From Ariolimax columbianus (lineage: Eukaryota; Mollusca; Gastropoda; Stylommatophora; Arionidae), in NCBI GenBank assembly GCA_036924085.1, contig JAVGWX010000018.1, positions 21,564,964-21,628,963 of the forward strand: 64,000 nucleotides of DNA. Direction: 5' to 3'. Positions within the stretch are counted from its first letter, which is position 1; each line of letters begins with the position of its first letter. The notes beneath the pieces were generated by a model, which did no database searches, had not been told where the DNA came from, and worked only from the letters and a program-made list of their open reading frames with translations. Both the position numbers and the translations under genes were made by a program. Of this stretch, positions 44,220 to 55,295 are shown piece after piece.

Positions 44220-44995
44220 TATTCCCAATATGACACCTAACAACACACTTCTTGCATTGATACAATAATGACAACTGGCAGCAAAAGCATATCCTGCAAT
44301 GATATATTAATTGTATCATGCAATAATTGTATGTAGCAGCAGATAAACTTCTTGCAATGATGCAATAATGACACCTAGCAACAAATTTCTCGCAATGATA
44401 CACGCATGGTATGTAGCAGCAGATAAACTTCTTGCAATGATACACGCATGGTATGTAGCAGCAGATAAACTTCTTGCAATGATACACGCATGGTATGTAG
44501 CAGCAGATAAACTTCTTGCAATGATACACGCATGGTATGTAGCAGCAGATAAACTTCTTGCAATGATACACGCATGGTATGTAGCAGCAGATAAACTTCT
44601 TGCAATGATACACGCATGGTATGTAGCAGCAGATAAACTTCTTGCAATGATACACGCATGGTATGTAGCAGCAGATAAACTTCTTGCAATGATACACGCA
44701 TGGTATGTAGCAGCAGATAAACTTCTTGCAATGATACACGCATGGTATGTAGCAGCAGATAAACTTCTTGCAATGATACACGCATGGTATGTAGCAGCAG
44801 ATAAACTTCTTGCAATGATACACGCATGGTATGTAGCAGCAGATAAACTTCTTGCAATGATACACGCATGGTATGTAGCAGCAGATAAACTTCTTGCAAT
44901 GATACACGCATGGTATGTAGCAGCAGATAAACTTCTTGCAATGATACACGCATGGTATGTAGCAGCAGATAAACTTCTTGCAATGTTAAAGTAAT
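44220..44995. repeat. 42-bp minisatellite, 14 near-perfect copies
   Basis: The unit cttcttgcaatgatacacgc plus atggtatgtagcagcagataaa repeats with almost no variation from 44386 to 44990. Diverged precursors with ataatgacaacc-type sequence lie at 44220-44385. Homogeneity indicates recent expansion. Because 42 is a multiple of three, four repetitive reading frames appear; none is a gene. Confidence 0.97.
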
Positions 44996-45079
44996 GAAAC
45001 CTAACATTAAAAAAAACTGTATGCAATAACACAATTAACTATACGAACTATTTTCCAATCAGTAAAGGAAACAACATGC

Positions 45080-46200
45080 TTCCAGATATACCAACATCTC
45101 TAACAGCCCGTCAACACCTCATGTCTATGTTATACGAAACGTATCACTTCAATCCTGTTAACTGCCTCAGCTGTCCCATCACTAACAACTACCATCTCTA
45201 TTCCCATAATCTCCCCAAGTTAACAAACCCCCCCCCCCCCCCCCCGCCCCCATGATTCTATCGCAAACCCAGTTTCAAGTAACTCTCAAAACGACCAATT
45301 CTTGAACTTCTACCACCTCTACTCTCACAACCTCACTAATCTACCAACCCACCAATACTTCCATCGCAACACCAGCTCCAAATAACTTTTCCAACTACCA
45401 TCTCTGCTTACAGAACATCACCATTGTACCAACCCACCAATACTTCCATCGCAACACCAGCTCCAAATAACTTTTCCAACTACCATCTCTGCTTACAGAA
45501 CATCACCATTGTACCAACCCACCAATACTTCCATCGCAACACCAGCTCCAAATAACTTTTCCAACTACCATCTCTGCTTACAGAACATCACCATTGTACC
45601 AACCCACCAATACTTCCATCGCAACACCAGCTCCAAATAACTTTTCCAACTACCATCTCTGCTTACAGAACATCACCATTGTACCAACGCACCAATACTT
45701 CCACCACTATCCTAGCTTCAAGTAACTCTCAAAAGGACCAATTCTTTAACTTCTACTACCTCTACTTTCATAATCTCACCAATCTACCAACCATCAAATG
45801 CTTCCACCAGTACCTCAGATTCAAACAACTCTTAAAACTACCATCTCTACTTACAGAACCTCATTAATCTAACAAGCCACCAATGCTTCCACTCCTACTT
45901 CAGCTTGAAACAGCATTTACAATAACTCCAGTACTTAAATAACTTCACTAATCTGCCACGCCACCATTGCTTCCACCCTTACTCCAGCTTCAAATAACTC
46001 TTACAACTTCTCCTGTACTCTTATAACACCACTAAGCTAACAAGCCACCAATGCTTCCACCCCTACCACAGCTTCAAACAACTCTTTCAACTACCACCTC
46101 TACTTACAAAACCTGACTAACCTACCAACCCACCAACGCATGTTGCCGCCAGTACTCCCCAGCTTCTAGAAACTCTTCCAGCTAACCCCACCTCACCAAC
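45080..46200. repeat. 85-bp satellite-like array
   Basis: Four nearly identical 85-bp units at 45347-45690 (cccaccaatacttccatcgc, aacaccagctccaaataact, accatctctgcttacagaac). On both sides there are about eight diverged units, some with atcgcaaacccagtttcaag or caatgcttccaccc. The gradient from centre to edge is typical of unequal exchange. A C-run lies at 45226-45245. Confidence 0.9.
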
Positions 46201-46261
46201 TACCCTAACCATTACCACGTCATCCACCCTAGAAACTATCCACACAAGAATCACGTCATAC

Positions 46262-46467
46262 CTTGTACATGCTCTCCTCGTGAAATACCATCCAAGTCTG
46301 TAGCAAGTAGACCGGAGTCCAACAGATGAAGAACTCGAGGACTACCACAAACAGCATTCTGATAACCCTCATCTTGTTTTGTCGTATCCTGACTGGGTTG
46401 CTATGGCGCATACGATTACCTAACGACACTCTAGATTTCCTGCCCATGGGTGGCGTCGTCAATGTGT
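46262..46467 (-). CDS. CCK/sulfakinin-type receptor, end of ICL3 and TM6 exon
   Basis: 206-bp exon. The acceptor is acaatcttatcaccag before ACACATTG (phase 1); the donor is TACAAG then GTATGA (phase 0). It encodes TLTTPPMGRKSRVSLGNRMR, HSNPVRIRQNKMRVIRMLFV, VVLEFFICWTPVYLLQTWMV, FHEESMYK. NKMRVIRMLFVVV is the basic ICL3/TM6 junction used for G-protein contact, and FFICWTPVY is the TM6 FxxCWxP motif. Phase links to TM7 (MYK then VFTPM) and to 48198-48321 (TCA G + AC). An earlier acceptor at about 46575 would be out of phase with the upstream exon, so 46467 was chosen. Confidence 0.9.
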
Positions 46468-46588
46468 CTGGTGATAAGATTGTATAATTATTGATGAGTG
46501 TTTGATTTGATTGTATGCTTATGTTGTTCGTTTTGAGATATCCATTATGAGTGCATTGATAAAGGATAGGTTGACTGACAACAAATAG

Positions 46589-46614
46589 TGATTGGGGGGG
46601 GGGGGGGGGGGGGG
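46589..46614. repeat. G homopolymer in GPCR intron
   Basis: About 25 G in a row on plus (poly-C in gene sense), 120 bp upstream of the TM6 exon. Confidence 0.95.
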
Positions 46615-46689
46615 CAGACAAGGATCTGAAGTTAGAAGGTAAGTATTTAATGTCAAGATCATCTAAAAATTACATGAGATTATGGGAAA

Positions 46690-47092
46690 ATCACGTAAGA
46701 GAAGATACCGAAATATGACGTATGAGAAGATTATCGAAAAATAACGTTAAAAAATAACGTGTGAGAAGACAATTTAAAAAATGACGTGAGATGATCGAAA
46801 AAATGACGTGAGAGTAGATGATTGAAAAATGACGTGTGAGTAGATGATTGAAAAATTACGTGTGAGTAGATGATTTAAAAATGACGTGTGAGTAGATGAT
46901 TGAAAAATGACGTGAGAGTAGATGATTGAAAAATGACGTGTGAGTAGATGATTGAAAAATTACGTGTGAGTAGATGATTGAAAAATTACGTGTGAGTAGA
47001 TGATTTAAAAATGACGTGTGAGTAGATGATTGAAAAATGACGTGTGAGAATATGATTGAAAAATGACGTGTGAGTAGATGATTGAAAGATCC
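46690..47092. repeat. 26-bp minisatellite in GPCR intron
   Basis: Units gtgtgagtagatgattgaaa plus aatgac, regular from about 46795, less so before. Confidence 0.92.
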
Positions 47093-47094
47093 TC

Positions 47095-47275
47095 AGATAA
47101 GATGCGGGCGAGTGGTCTGCCGGGGTCTTTGTGTGTGACAAGGACAAGAATAGCACCCCTGCCTTACAGAGAGCATGTAGAAAGAGGCGAGTAACTGTGT
47201 GACATGACATACCACCGTCCATGGTTAGGTGGTTTGTTTAGAGCAGCATAGATGGCGCCTAACAGGATGCGGGTC
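47095..47275 (+). repeat. Family G dispersed repeat
   Basis: gtggtctgccggggtctttg, gacaaggacaagaatagcac, agagagcatgtagaaagagg and agagcagcatagatggcgcc match 58400-58760; the last part also matches 59425-59480. It holds a single copy of the 32-bp segment that is an array at 58470-58690. Confidence 0.75.
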
Positions 47276-47710
47276 TACATACTGTGTTACAGGTATTGGT
47301 CGCTGGCTGAGCTTTCGATGGAGGCAACCAGGTATTGGTCGCTGGCTGAGCTTTCGATGTAGGAAACCATGTATTAGTCGCTGGCTGAGCGAGCGATGTA
47401 GGCAACCAGGTATTGGTCGCTGGTTGAGCTTGTGATGTAGGCAACCAGGTATTGGTCGCTGGTTGAGCTTGTGATGTAGGCAACCAGGTATTGGTCGCTG
47501 GTTGAGCTTGTGATGTAGGCAACCAGGTATTGGTCGCTGGCTGAGCTTTCGATATAGGCAACCAGGTTTTGGTAGCTGGTTGAGCTTTCGATGTAGGCAA
47601 CCACGTATTGGTCGCTGGCTGAGCTCATCGACTCAAAGATGTTTTATAGCATTTCTGTACCTTCCTACTTGTTAATGTATATGTTAATATGATGCAGCCC
47701 ATATACACAG
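47275..47710. repeat. 39-bp minisatellite and flank, inverted copy of 38245-38600
   Basis: About nine units read ggtattggtcgctggctgag plus ctttcgatgtaggcaacca (the reverse complement of the 38-kb unit). The flank at 47640-47710 (tttctgtaccttcctacttg, aatatgatgcagcccata) is the reverse complement of 38245-38327. Confidence 0.95.
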
Positions 47711-47764
47711 TTACAGTGGGCCTGTTCTTTTCAACTTAAGCACGACATTGATTGTCACAAAACA

Positions 47765-48150
47765 GCTTTTCAATAGGCGGAGAGGAGACTTACGTCTGGA
47801 TAGGCATAACATACTGCTCCGACAAGTTAGTCAGGGTCAGGTAAAATATGCTGGCCAAGATCCTCACTTCACTTCCACGCAGGTCTCACTGGAAACAGGC
47901 TGTGTTTTGACAGACAGGCTAGCGAGGTGGAGGATCGACTTGATCCCTGTAGTAGTGAGCGACAGGCAATTGAAGTCAAGCATAGCAAATTCGCATGGAG
48001 GACCTCGGTCCACCTTCACCAGCACACTCGGGGTGTGAGAAAATGTACTGCAACCCTCCACGTTAAGTTCGTTTAATGGCGCACAAAAAAGTAATCTTAC
48101 TCATTATGGGCATTCAACAACGACAACAACAACAACAACAACAACAACCA
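47765..48150. repeat. Dispersed family D repeat with (CAA)n tail
   Basis: The most complete copy: cggagaggagacttacgtct, acaagttagtcagggtcagg, acttccacgcaggtctcact, gtagtagtgagcgacaggc and gggcattcaacaacgacaac, ending in about ten CAA units. The minus frame 47864-48061 is open and aligns with those of the 1.7-kb and 7.1-kb copies. Confidence 0.75.
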
Positions 48151-48197
48151 CTCTCAAATAAGTCAATTTAAGAAAAGAAAGTAACTATCATTCTCAC

Positions 48198-48321
48198 CTG
48201 ACCGTGAAATAGTCTTTGGTGGAGTTATTGACCCGGAGAAGCTGGTGTCTGTGGACGTGTACGATGAGACGCTGCGGCAGGAGTCTTTGCTCAGCAGCCT
48301 TAGCTCTATCGTGCGATAATT
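48198..48321 (-). CDS. CCK/sulfakinin-type receptor, probable ICL3 exon
   Basis: 124-bp exon. The acceptor is aataattttgtgatgcag before AATTAT (phase 0); the donor is TCACGGTCAG then GTGAGA (phase 1). It encodes NYRTIELRLLSKDSCRSVSS, YTSTDTSFSGSITPPKTISRS: hydrophilic, with many Ser/Thr, as expected for a long third intracellular loop. Phase 1 at the donor matches the phase-1 acceptor of the TM6 exon. Loop sequence is not conserved, so membership is inferred from position, consensus sites and phase. TM1-TM5 exons were not found in the remaining 15.7 kb. Confidence 0.65.
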
Positions 48322-48626
48322 CTGCATCACAAAATTATTACCTTGGCATTGGAAAAGAAACAAAAATGGTGTTTAAAATTAGACTGAACAAGAAGATTAT
48401 TCACAACAGAACTAGAACTTTAGATTTGCTAGAACAAAACCATTGGGTACATCGGATCTAGAACATTATGTAAACCACAGAAAGAAAATAAAATACACCA
48501 AAACCAAAACATTAGATTCAATAGAATTCGAACTTTGCATATACCAGATCGAAAAAATTAGACAAATGAGAAAAGGAACATTATATACAACATAATAATA
48601 TTAAATACATAGGAACAAGAACCCTG

Positions 48627-48627
<1 letters not shown>

Positions 48628-48686
<59 letters not shown>

Positions 48687-48745
48687 TGAGTGCATCCGTG
48701 CGTGTGTGTGTGTCTGTGTGTGTGTGTGTGTGTGTATGTGTGTAA
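48628..48745. repeat. (TA)n and (TG)n microsatellites
   Basis: About 25 TA units at 48628-48677 followed by interrupted TG units to 48745. Confidence 0.95.
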
Positions 48746-48749
48746 AAGT

Positions 48750-49500
48750 ATGACTAAAAACAGATACAATGTTCTCAGAGCGTTAGATGCAAGACAGGAT
48801 GCACATTAATTACAGTAAAAATTAATGTAAGTGAGTGGGCAAAGCTGTTAACCTGTCCAAAACAAACACTGAGAATTAAAACGAGATACAAATACACGGA
48901 AAGAAATCCAACAAATAATAAAACAGAAGCCACAATCGGCCAGGACATGCCTCTTGTGGCCCATTTCTAAGCCTCAAGCTCACAATGAAGGCCCACATAT
49001 CCAGGATTAGCTGCATCTACTATGCATGACCTTTGACATGGCAGAGTAACGTGTGTTAGCACCTTATGGAGGCCACCAGGCCACGAATTTGACTGGGATT
49101 CAGATCGGTTGACGACTAACAGTTTGTGTCCATGGAAACACGATGCGGTTTTATAGTTGGATTAGTTAGTTCATTCATTGTGTGGTGTTTGTTCCCTCCA
49201 TATATCCTGGCAAAGTCATCTAATTGAAATAGTATGTCGGTTACACTATTTCGTATTTCAATAGCCAAGTGCACACGGCTGAACTTCCAAGAGATTTGCG
49301 TCTATAACCCTGTTTCTTTTGCAGTGCCGGTTTTGGTGTTTTCTAGGAAATGTCCACACGGGTCAAAAATTGACTAACACATTGAACGGGAGAGATTGGG
49401 CTCTGTCCGGTTAGCTACATGCCCAAGCTACATCGCTCACACGCTGAGTGATGCCCTTACAAACTCATGGGTTTGTGGGAAAAACAATACAAAGAGTAGA
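48750..49500. other. No recognised feature
   Basis: Possibly an intron of the GPCR gene. No exon-like frame with a receptor motif was seen on the minus strand. Confidence 0.35.
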
Positions 49501-49502
49501 AT

Positions 49503-49546
49503 AAAATGGCTGTATAAAGACTCTGCCGTGTCTTCTAGAACAATAA
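49503..49546 (+). mobile_element. CR1-like LINE 3' UTR fragment
   Basis: ggctgtataaagactctgcc then gtgtcttctagaacaa matches the CR1-like 3' end at 6710-6750. Confidence 0.55.
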
Positions 49547-49547
49547 T

Positions 49548-49800
49548 CCACAGTGGTTAGCGCGCTGGCTTCGCATCTGAGTGGTCCTGGGTTCATTCAC
49601 CAGTTGAGGCGGTAAAGTTTTTTTCAGACCGCAATGGCTCCCGGGTTGACTCAGCCTTAAATGGGTACCGGTTCAGTCCGGGAAGTAAAAGCGGCGAGGG
49701 AGAGGATATGGCTACCGCCCTCATATAGCCGAGCCTTTGAAATGTGAGATCGCTAACACCTCACACTCCTACGGCAGTAATGCTATGGGATACTTTACTT
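49548..49800 (+). mobile_element. tRNA-derived SINE
   Basis: The tRNA-like head ccacagtggttagcgcgctg (A box) and gtcctgggttcattcaccag (B box) are followed by ccgggttgactcagccttaa, atgggtaccggttcagtccg and atagccgagcctttgaaatg. Distinct from the 7.3-kb family. Confidence 0.75.
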
Positions 49801-50029
49801 ACAGTCATGTATGGTTCCATCCTCCCTTAACTGGTCCCAAACCTGGACATTACTCAAATATGATATATCAAGTCTAGAGCCTTTCCACGTGAAATACCAG
49901 TCACGTATCGTGGGCAATCGATGACATGACAACATCCACAGCGTAGACGCTTTTGCTAATACAGGCCACACCCAAATCTCAGAAATATTGGAGCGCTTCA
50001 AGTCTCTTTTTTAGTCAATTTATTCCAGG

Positions 50030-50250
50030 AAATTCCAGCCCACAAGATACCTCACAAATCGTTCCTCAGTGCCAAAGGACTTTCCGCTACCGACTGGAAA
50101 TGTAGAAGAGATCGTTCCAGCACAGTGTAGCTCTTGCAGATATCAACCTCTCACTCTGCTCTGGACGAGGCCGGGGACTGTCACAGCAGTGAGCCTTGGA
50201 TGTGGCCAATCGACGTAACAGGCCTGAGACGCCTAATGGAACTTATTATT
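50030..50250. repeat. Family I dispersed repeat
   Basis: Aligns with 33100-33290 through gttcctcagtgccaaagga, gctctggacgaggccggg and aacaggcctgagacgcct, ending in ttattattacat. Confidence 0.5.
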
Positions 50251-50934
50251 ACATAGGATACTAAATGTATCAGCGTCATAGTCTACAATCTGCAACAGTG
50301 TGTGTTATGTCAGCGCATTTCATTCATTGTTTCTTATTTGTGATTTCAAACAGAAATATTATTTCGATAAGATGAAGCAAAACAAACAAAACAAAACATG
50401 AAGTCTCCACCAAATTCTTGTTTTCTCCTATCTATAAAAATTGATGAAATATGCCCCCGGCGTGCCTTCTTCAGTACAAGACATAACCAAATTAAGAATG
50501 CCACAATGTTTTGCTAATTAAGTTTAAGAAATTTTGAAAGGCGATGGTGGAACCTTCAATGTATTGATCGACTCGCGGAGGTTTATCTTTGACAGTTATT
50601 GCGTGTAGTGGCTTATTAATCTTTCATGTTTTCATGAGTTTTGTTTTGTACACCTGTTGTGTTACAAGGACACGATACGGACGCAATGAAAAGTCACTCA
50701 GTAGCATGCAAGACAATGTCGTAAGAGCATTTATAAATATGCACAAATGGGATTTCAAAGAGTGCACTGCCAACAGCTGTTGAGCAGTCCAGTGATCCAG
50801 AATTACATTGAGTAGAACATTATGCCTGTATAAAAGAGAAAAATGGTTCTAGACGTATTTAAGAACTTGTGAAGGCTGCTGAGAATCAAGTGACAAGACA
50901 AAGTGCCTAACTCTGAATGTCTTTGTATGTCAGA

Positions 50935-51330
50935 CATGTTAAGAGTCTGCAAAAAGCCGTGTTAAGATGGACGGAACATGTTCTTTGCTAGCCCGATGAG
51001 CACCTTCTCGAGCAGATGCTTTATGGTGAGCTAAGAAAAGGCAGACGCTCGTCATGGAGACAAGAAGCCTCCTTGAAATTGTTTCTCGAAAGCTTCATCA
51101 TTGATGTCAACTTCTGGACGTTGCTTCCCCAGAACTGTTCCATCTGGCGCGCTAGTACCACCAAAGGTGCACAGTCGCATAGCGAATCTCCATCGTGGAG
51201 CCTCAGAGAAAACGTGCTGTCTGAAATGGCAGAACCCACGACGACTCCACAGCCGAATCATAACATGTGTGTCGCTGGTGCTTTAGTGTCTACTGTTCCA
51301 GAATTGGTCTTTACAGTAGCATGACAGAAC
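50935..51330 (+). pseudogene. Family F non-LTR element C-terminus, plus copy
   Basis: AVLRWTEHV, then a stop-disrupted DEHLLEQMLYGELRKGRRSS, SFIIDVNFWTLLPQNCSIWR, ASTTKGAQSH. This is the element's RWTGHV..M.DERL.K.LLYGEL..G.RS.GGQ region followed by the W.....Q+R..WR block. It shows the native single-copy sequence at the point where 29985-31622 has its 19-bp array. Confidence 0.78.
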
Positions 51331-51920
51331 TTCTCGAAACACAGGTCTGATTCTTGCTTGCGATGTGCAACTATTAATACTATTAAGTGGCATCACAGGA
51401 AAGTTTGACATTGAAATTTACTTCTTCTACATTGGAATCCAGGGTTCAATTATTTAGATTAGCACCTCGTGCCCAGCAGCATCTTCTCTGTCCTTAGCAA
51501 ATGCCTTCTCGTCTCTTTCTTAATTCGGACTGGCATTGAACTATTAGTTGGGAGTTTCTTGATGGGTTCTTTCTGATGGCGTAATAGACCTGCTATAGCT
51601 GCTAGGTCAACCTGCAGTTTTGTGTGCGAGAAACTGCATATAGCGCTGCCACCTGATCGGATTCTCTTTAGTTCGTCAAGAGTTTGCTGATGTAATCATC
51701 CATAGTAGCGGTGTTGTCGTACAACATCCGCATATGTCTGCGGTGTTACTTCAATGAGGACTATCCATTTTTTGTGTTCAGCGGATCTAGAGAGACTATG
51801 TTCTGCTCGCTTACTCCAATCCAGTGCCCGTAGTTTCGGATGGCAACCTGCGGATACTTCATCTCGCCGCCCTCTTTGGTACAGTTCAGGTACCTTTCAA
51901 GACACAGATCCTTTTGCAGA
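51330..51920. other. No recognised feature
   Basis: May include decayed RT sequence linked to 51920-52215 but no motif is clear. Confidence 0.3.
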
Positions 51921-52215
51921 ACTTTTCATGCGACACCTTTGGCTTTCCGTATCTCGGCACGGCCGGAATTTAGGATGGAGTTCATCTTGGGTCGTTTCTT
52001 TCTGAACGCTGTTCTTGCCATTGTGAATCTACTTCTTCTATCTTTATGACTACAGGCGTCCCCTGTAATGATTTGCATTACATATGGTTTCTGGCGTACT
52101 TGGTTTGCTTTCACTAACTTTGCCTTCTTTATATTTATCTCCATGCTGTATTCCTTACAATGATTATACAAAGTTGAAAGTGAGAAATCCACAGCCCAAT
52201 TCCTCATAATGTGCA
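51920..52215 (-). pseudogene. RTE/Jockey-like RT fragment
   Basis: The open minus frame reads FSLSTLYNHCKEYSMEINIK, KAKLVKANQVRQKP, ITGDACSHKDRRSRFTMART and AFRKKRPKMNSILNSG, the segment after the catalytic ADD (L...C..Y.MEIN..KTK) and the start of the thumb (I..R...A..AF). Confidence 0.7.
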
Positions 52216-52289
52216 GGTCCTAAGACCGGTGCCGTCCGCAAATCCTTAAGCGTTGATCTGCAAAGTTTGTCAAGTAAAATGACAACTCT

Positions 52290-52440
52290 TTACATTTTTA
52301 GAGTTAGTTTACTTTTTAGTTAAGTTTTTAGCTTCGTTAAAGTTTAGTTTTTAGTACAGTTTTTAGTTTTGTTTTAGTTATTAGTTTAGTTTTAATTTAG
52401 TTTTTAGTTTAGTTTTTAGTTTAGTTTTCAGTTTTGTTTA
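52290..52440. repeat. TTTAG-rich repeat
   Basis: Irregular agtttagtttttagtttag units. It lies at the 3' side of the minus-strand RT fragment 52440-52830 and may be its tail. Confidence 0.8.
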
Positions 52441-52830
52441 TTTTGATTGTTAGTTTCTGTCGACTTATGCCTTTGAGCGCCGTTGGGAGATTAAGTCGTC
52501 TGTCGTGCGGCAAGAGCGTTGCGTTGGTCATCGTAAGCCTATGCCGTTTCACAATCCCTCTATCATCTATCCATCTATTCGCGACTGACCACTTGCCCTG
52601 TAGTCAGATCTACCAGCGTCGTAAGCCATCAATGAAAGTCAATGAGTGTACATTCTCATGTGATGATGGAACCAGTGTATCTAATGCCTGGTATTGTACT
52701 GTGCACAAAGCGTTGTGCCAACCATGCATCGAATGTCTTAGTTTCGCAGTCTCTCCTTCCTGATTGCGCCAATGAACTTCCAGACATTCTACATTTCCCA
52801 CTCCGAAATTCTGCTCTCACGAGCCTTGAT
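52440..52830 (-). pseudogene. Family E RTE-like RT C-terminus, second copy
   Basis: Nucleotide alignment with 33500-33950: aagtcgtctgtcgtgcggca, tgccgtttcacaatccctct, tagtcagatctaccagcgtc, gtgtacattctcatgtgatg. Frames are disrupted, whereas the 33-kb copy is open. Confidence 0.75.
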
Positions 52831-53344
52831 TAAAAACACTCGTATATAACAAATGAGAACATAGCTGCTATAATTACACAGTAATAGAGTCATATAATAT
52901 GCTGAGCAGTAATAAAAAACATTTGAATACAAATTTAATATGATCGATAAATAAATATAATCAATAAATGGGTTACCAGGACTGGTTACAATCGATAAAT
53001 CCTTGTCTGTTCGTCAAAATGAAGCACAGATGTTGGCCATTACATATGAAGGAAAAACAAACCTACTGCGCCTCCATGCGTATAGTAAAACCCATCATGT
53101 AAAACATTACTTTAGAACTTCAGTTACATATTCCGAGACAGAGCTATCATGCAAAGGGACCAACAGCAGTTGTGAGTCTATGCTTCACTGGGAACGAGAA
53201 GACGAATTAACATGTAGTTCTCATTATCTCCTCATAAGCTTACATAACATGAACTTCTATCCAATTCCCAATCATGCACCAAACACATCTCTCCGGGACT
53301 CAGATATTCTAAATATTTCATTTTACATTTTACTATTCTCTCCC

Positions 53345-54315
53345 CACAGATTACTAGGATCAAGATGCTGAGTAGTCCATGAGTTGAAGCGACCAACGAC
53401 CCATAGCTGACTGCCAGCGACCCAATGCTGACTGCCAACGTCAGCGCCAGTGACACAAAACTGCAAAGACTGAGTAGTCCATGAGTTGAAGCGGCTAGCG
53501 ACCCATAGCTGACTGCCAACGACCCATAGCTGACTGCCAACGTCAGGGCCAGCGACACAGAACTGCCAAGACCCTTCCGTACCTTAACGTGGTGATTCTG
53601 AATGACAGGCTGCAGCAGAGCACTGGCTAAAGAGGAGATCGAAAAAGGAAGACTAACAGGGTACCTAAAATGCCATGCTGAAGTTGGATGTTTCGGACTA
53701 AAAGGTACAAATATCGAAGCCAAGTTGTAAACTACGACACAACGCATTTCGTTCTTCGGACTCAACTAAACTTAACTTAACTTAACTTCATTAAACTAGT
53801 TTAGAATGCTCTATAGAGTCTGTATACAACCAGTTTATTCCTCTCACCCGATACTGAAAATACTGTGAACATCCAATCTATTTTTGAGAGCATTAACTGA
53901 CCCTGCCTCAACTACACCCTACGGCAGTGCCTTTCAAGAATTCACCCCTCTCTGACGAAACAAATATTTTCTAATATCTAATCTAGACCTGTCTTAAAAC
54001 AAACTGTACCTGTGCCCTCTTGTTCCTATAGCCGGTCGTACTTTGAAAACCTTGGTATAGTATAATTTATCCTTTCCATTTATTTATTAACAAACTTGTA
54101 TCAAGTCACCTCGAATTCTTCTCTGTTCAAGACACTAATGACCAGTTTTTTTAGTATCTCCTCTTAACGTTAATTCTGAAACCAAGCGATCATTTTTGTA
54201 GCTTTTCTTTGAATCTTTTCCAGCATATTTACGTGCTACATCCTGCTACTTGCAAAGCCCTTTTCATGGCTTCGTAGCGGAAATTTGAGAACGATCGACG
54301 AAGAAGAAAAATAAA
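53345..54315 (+). mobile_element. Family E element, interrupted by a CR1-like insertion
   Basis: Left part 53345-53762: gatcaagatgctgagtagtc, internal duplications of ccatagctgactgccaacg, aatgacaggctgcagcagag, then the module (aagttggatgtttcggacta, acaaatatcgaagccaagtt, aactacgacacaacgcattt). Right part 54233-54315: acatcctgctacttgcaaag, cgtagcggaaatttgagaac and a GAA tail. The two halves are contiguous in the 18.5-kb and 33-kb copies. Confidence 0.8.
53763..54232 (-). mobile_element. CR1-like LINE 3' end nested in family E
   Basis: Matches 21895-22330 closely (ctctatagagtctgtatac, ccagtttattcc, aagtcacctcgaattcttct, tttgtagcttttctttgaat). It retains the terminal ttaagttaag repeats (aacttaacttaacttaac on plus at 53767). 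5'-truncated. Confidence 0.85.
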
Positions 54316-55290
54316 TTGATTACTAACTCACTTGAGTTTCTGTAATTTTGTGTCTCTACCGATTCTGTCTTCAGTTACAATTGAGAGCATGTTTGTACTT
54401 TACAGATTGGAAATGTTTTAAAAAATTTGAGGCTTCGATTGGATTTGTAGATTTTTTAAGGAAATCTTCTATTTTAAAATGCAGGATCCGCGGAAGCGGG
54501 TGAGAAAACTAAGCAGAACCTTTCTTAATTAAAAGGGTTTGTAAAGAGCTCACAGAAGAAAGCTGAGACTAATTTTCACAAGAATTGTGTATATCCCTGA
54601 ACGATTACATTGTTTTAAAATTTCGAGATTAAACGAAGTAAATGGAGATTAATAAACGTGCACAAATCTTGACGCGGAGGTGATTGTATTCCACGTGGAA
54701 AAGAAGCTATCAATAACAGACGTCCACGCGGGAGGGGTAAGGAGCGATACAAAAAGAGCCGGCAACTGTGTGTGGACATGTGGGGGACTGGGAAGGAAGG
54801 GGGGGGGGGGATTGTGTGCGTCCAAATCACGCATCCCGTAACAATTTGTAATCACATTTAAATCTACCATCGATAATGTGGAAATAGTACATGTAAAAGA
54901 ATTTGAGAATTTAGTAGCCTCAATCAAAAACTTTGAAGACTGTTCGGTAGAAATCAACCCAAGGTTTGCAATTGCAAAATGCAAACTAATGCAGTTGACA
55001 AACCTGTAACAGAACACTAGAAAGACGACAGTTCCAACTGATTGAGACTTGTGTTTTGCCTATGCCAACGAATGGGTGTGAAACAAGGACATTCAATAAA
55101 ACGATTGCAAAACAAGATCTTTCCAAATGAAGTGTTATAGAAGGACATTGAAAATATCTTTGGTTGAGAGGAAATGAAATAGATCAATTTTTGCAACAAC
55201 TTGGTACAGACGAAAACTGGCTTATAAATAACATCAAAAGGAAGAAATTGGGTTTTTCGGTCATAGGAAAAGACACAATGGCATATACAA
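54316..55290. other. Intergenic or intronic, no gene recognised
   Basis: Contains a G-run at 54800. The minus-strand frame 54649-55017 has no recognisable domain. Confidence 0.35.
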
Positions 55291-55295
55291 ATTGT

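Noticed and set aside
44140..45034. Four long repetitive frames (YHCKKFICCYIPC, ARSLSAATYHACI and others) as Cys-rich or toxin-like peptides
   Set aside because: All derive from a 42-bp array whose unit is a multiple of three. All frames are open on both strands and codon bias is absent.
46575..46621. Longer TM6 exon starting at the acceptor near 46575
   Set aside because: That acceptor would need phase 2 upstream, while the upstream exon ends in phase 1. The acceptor at 46468 fits.
53003..53371. 122-codon plus frame
   Set aside because: No recognisable domain; its 3' end overlaps the start of a family E repeat.
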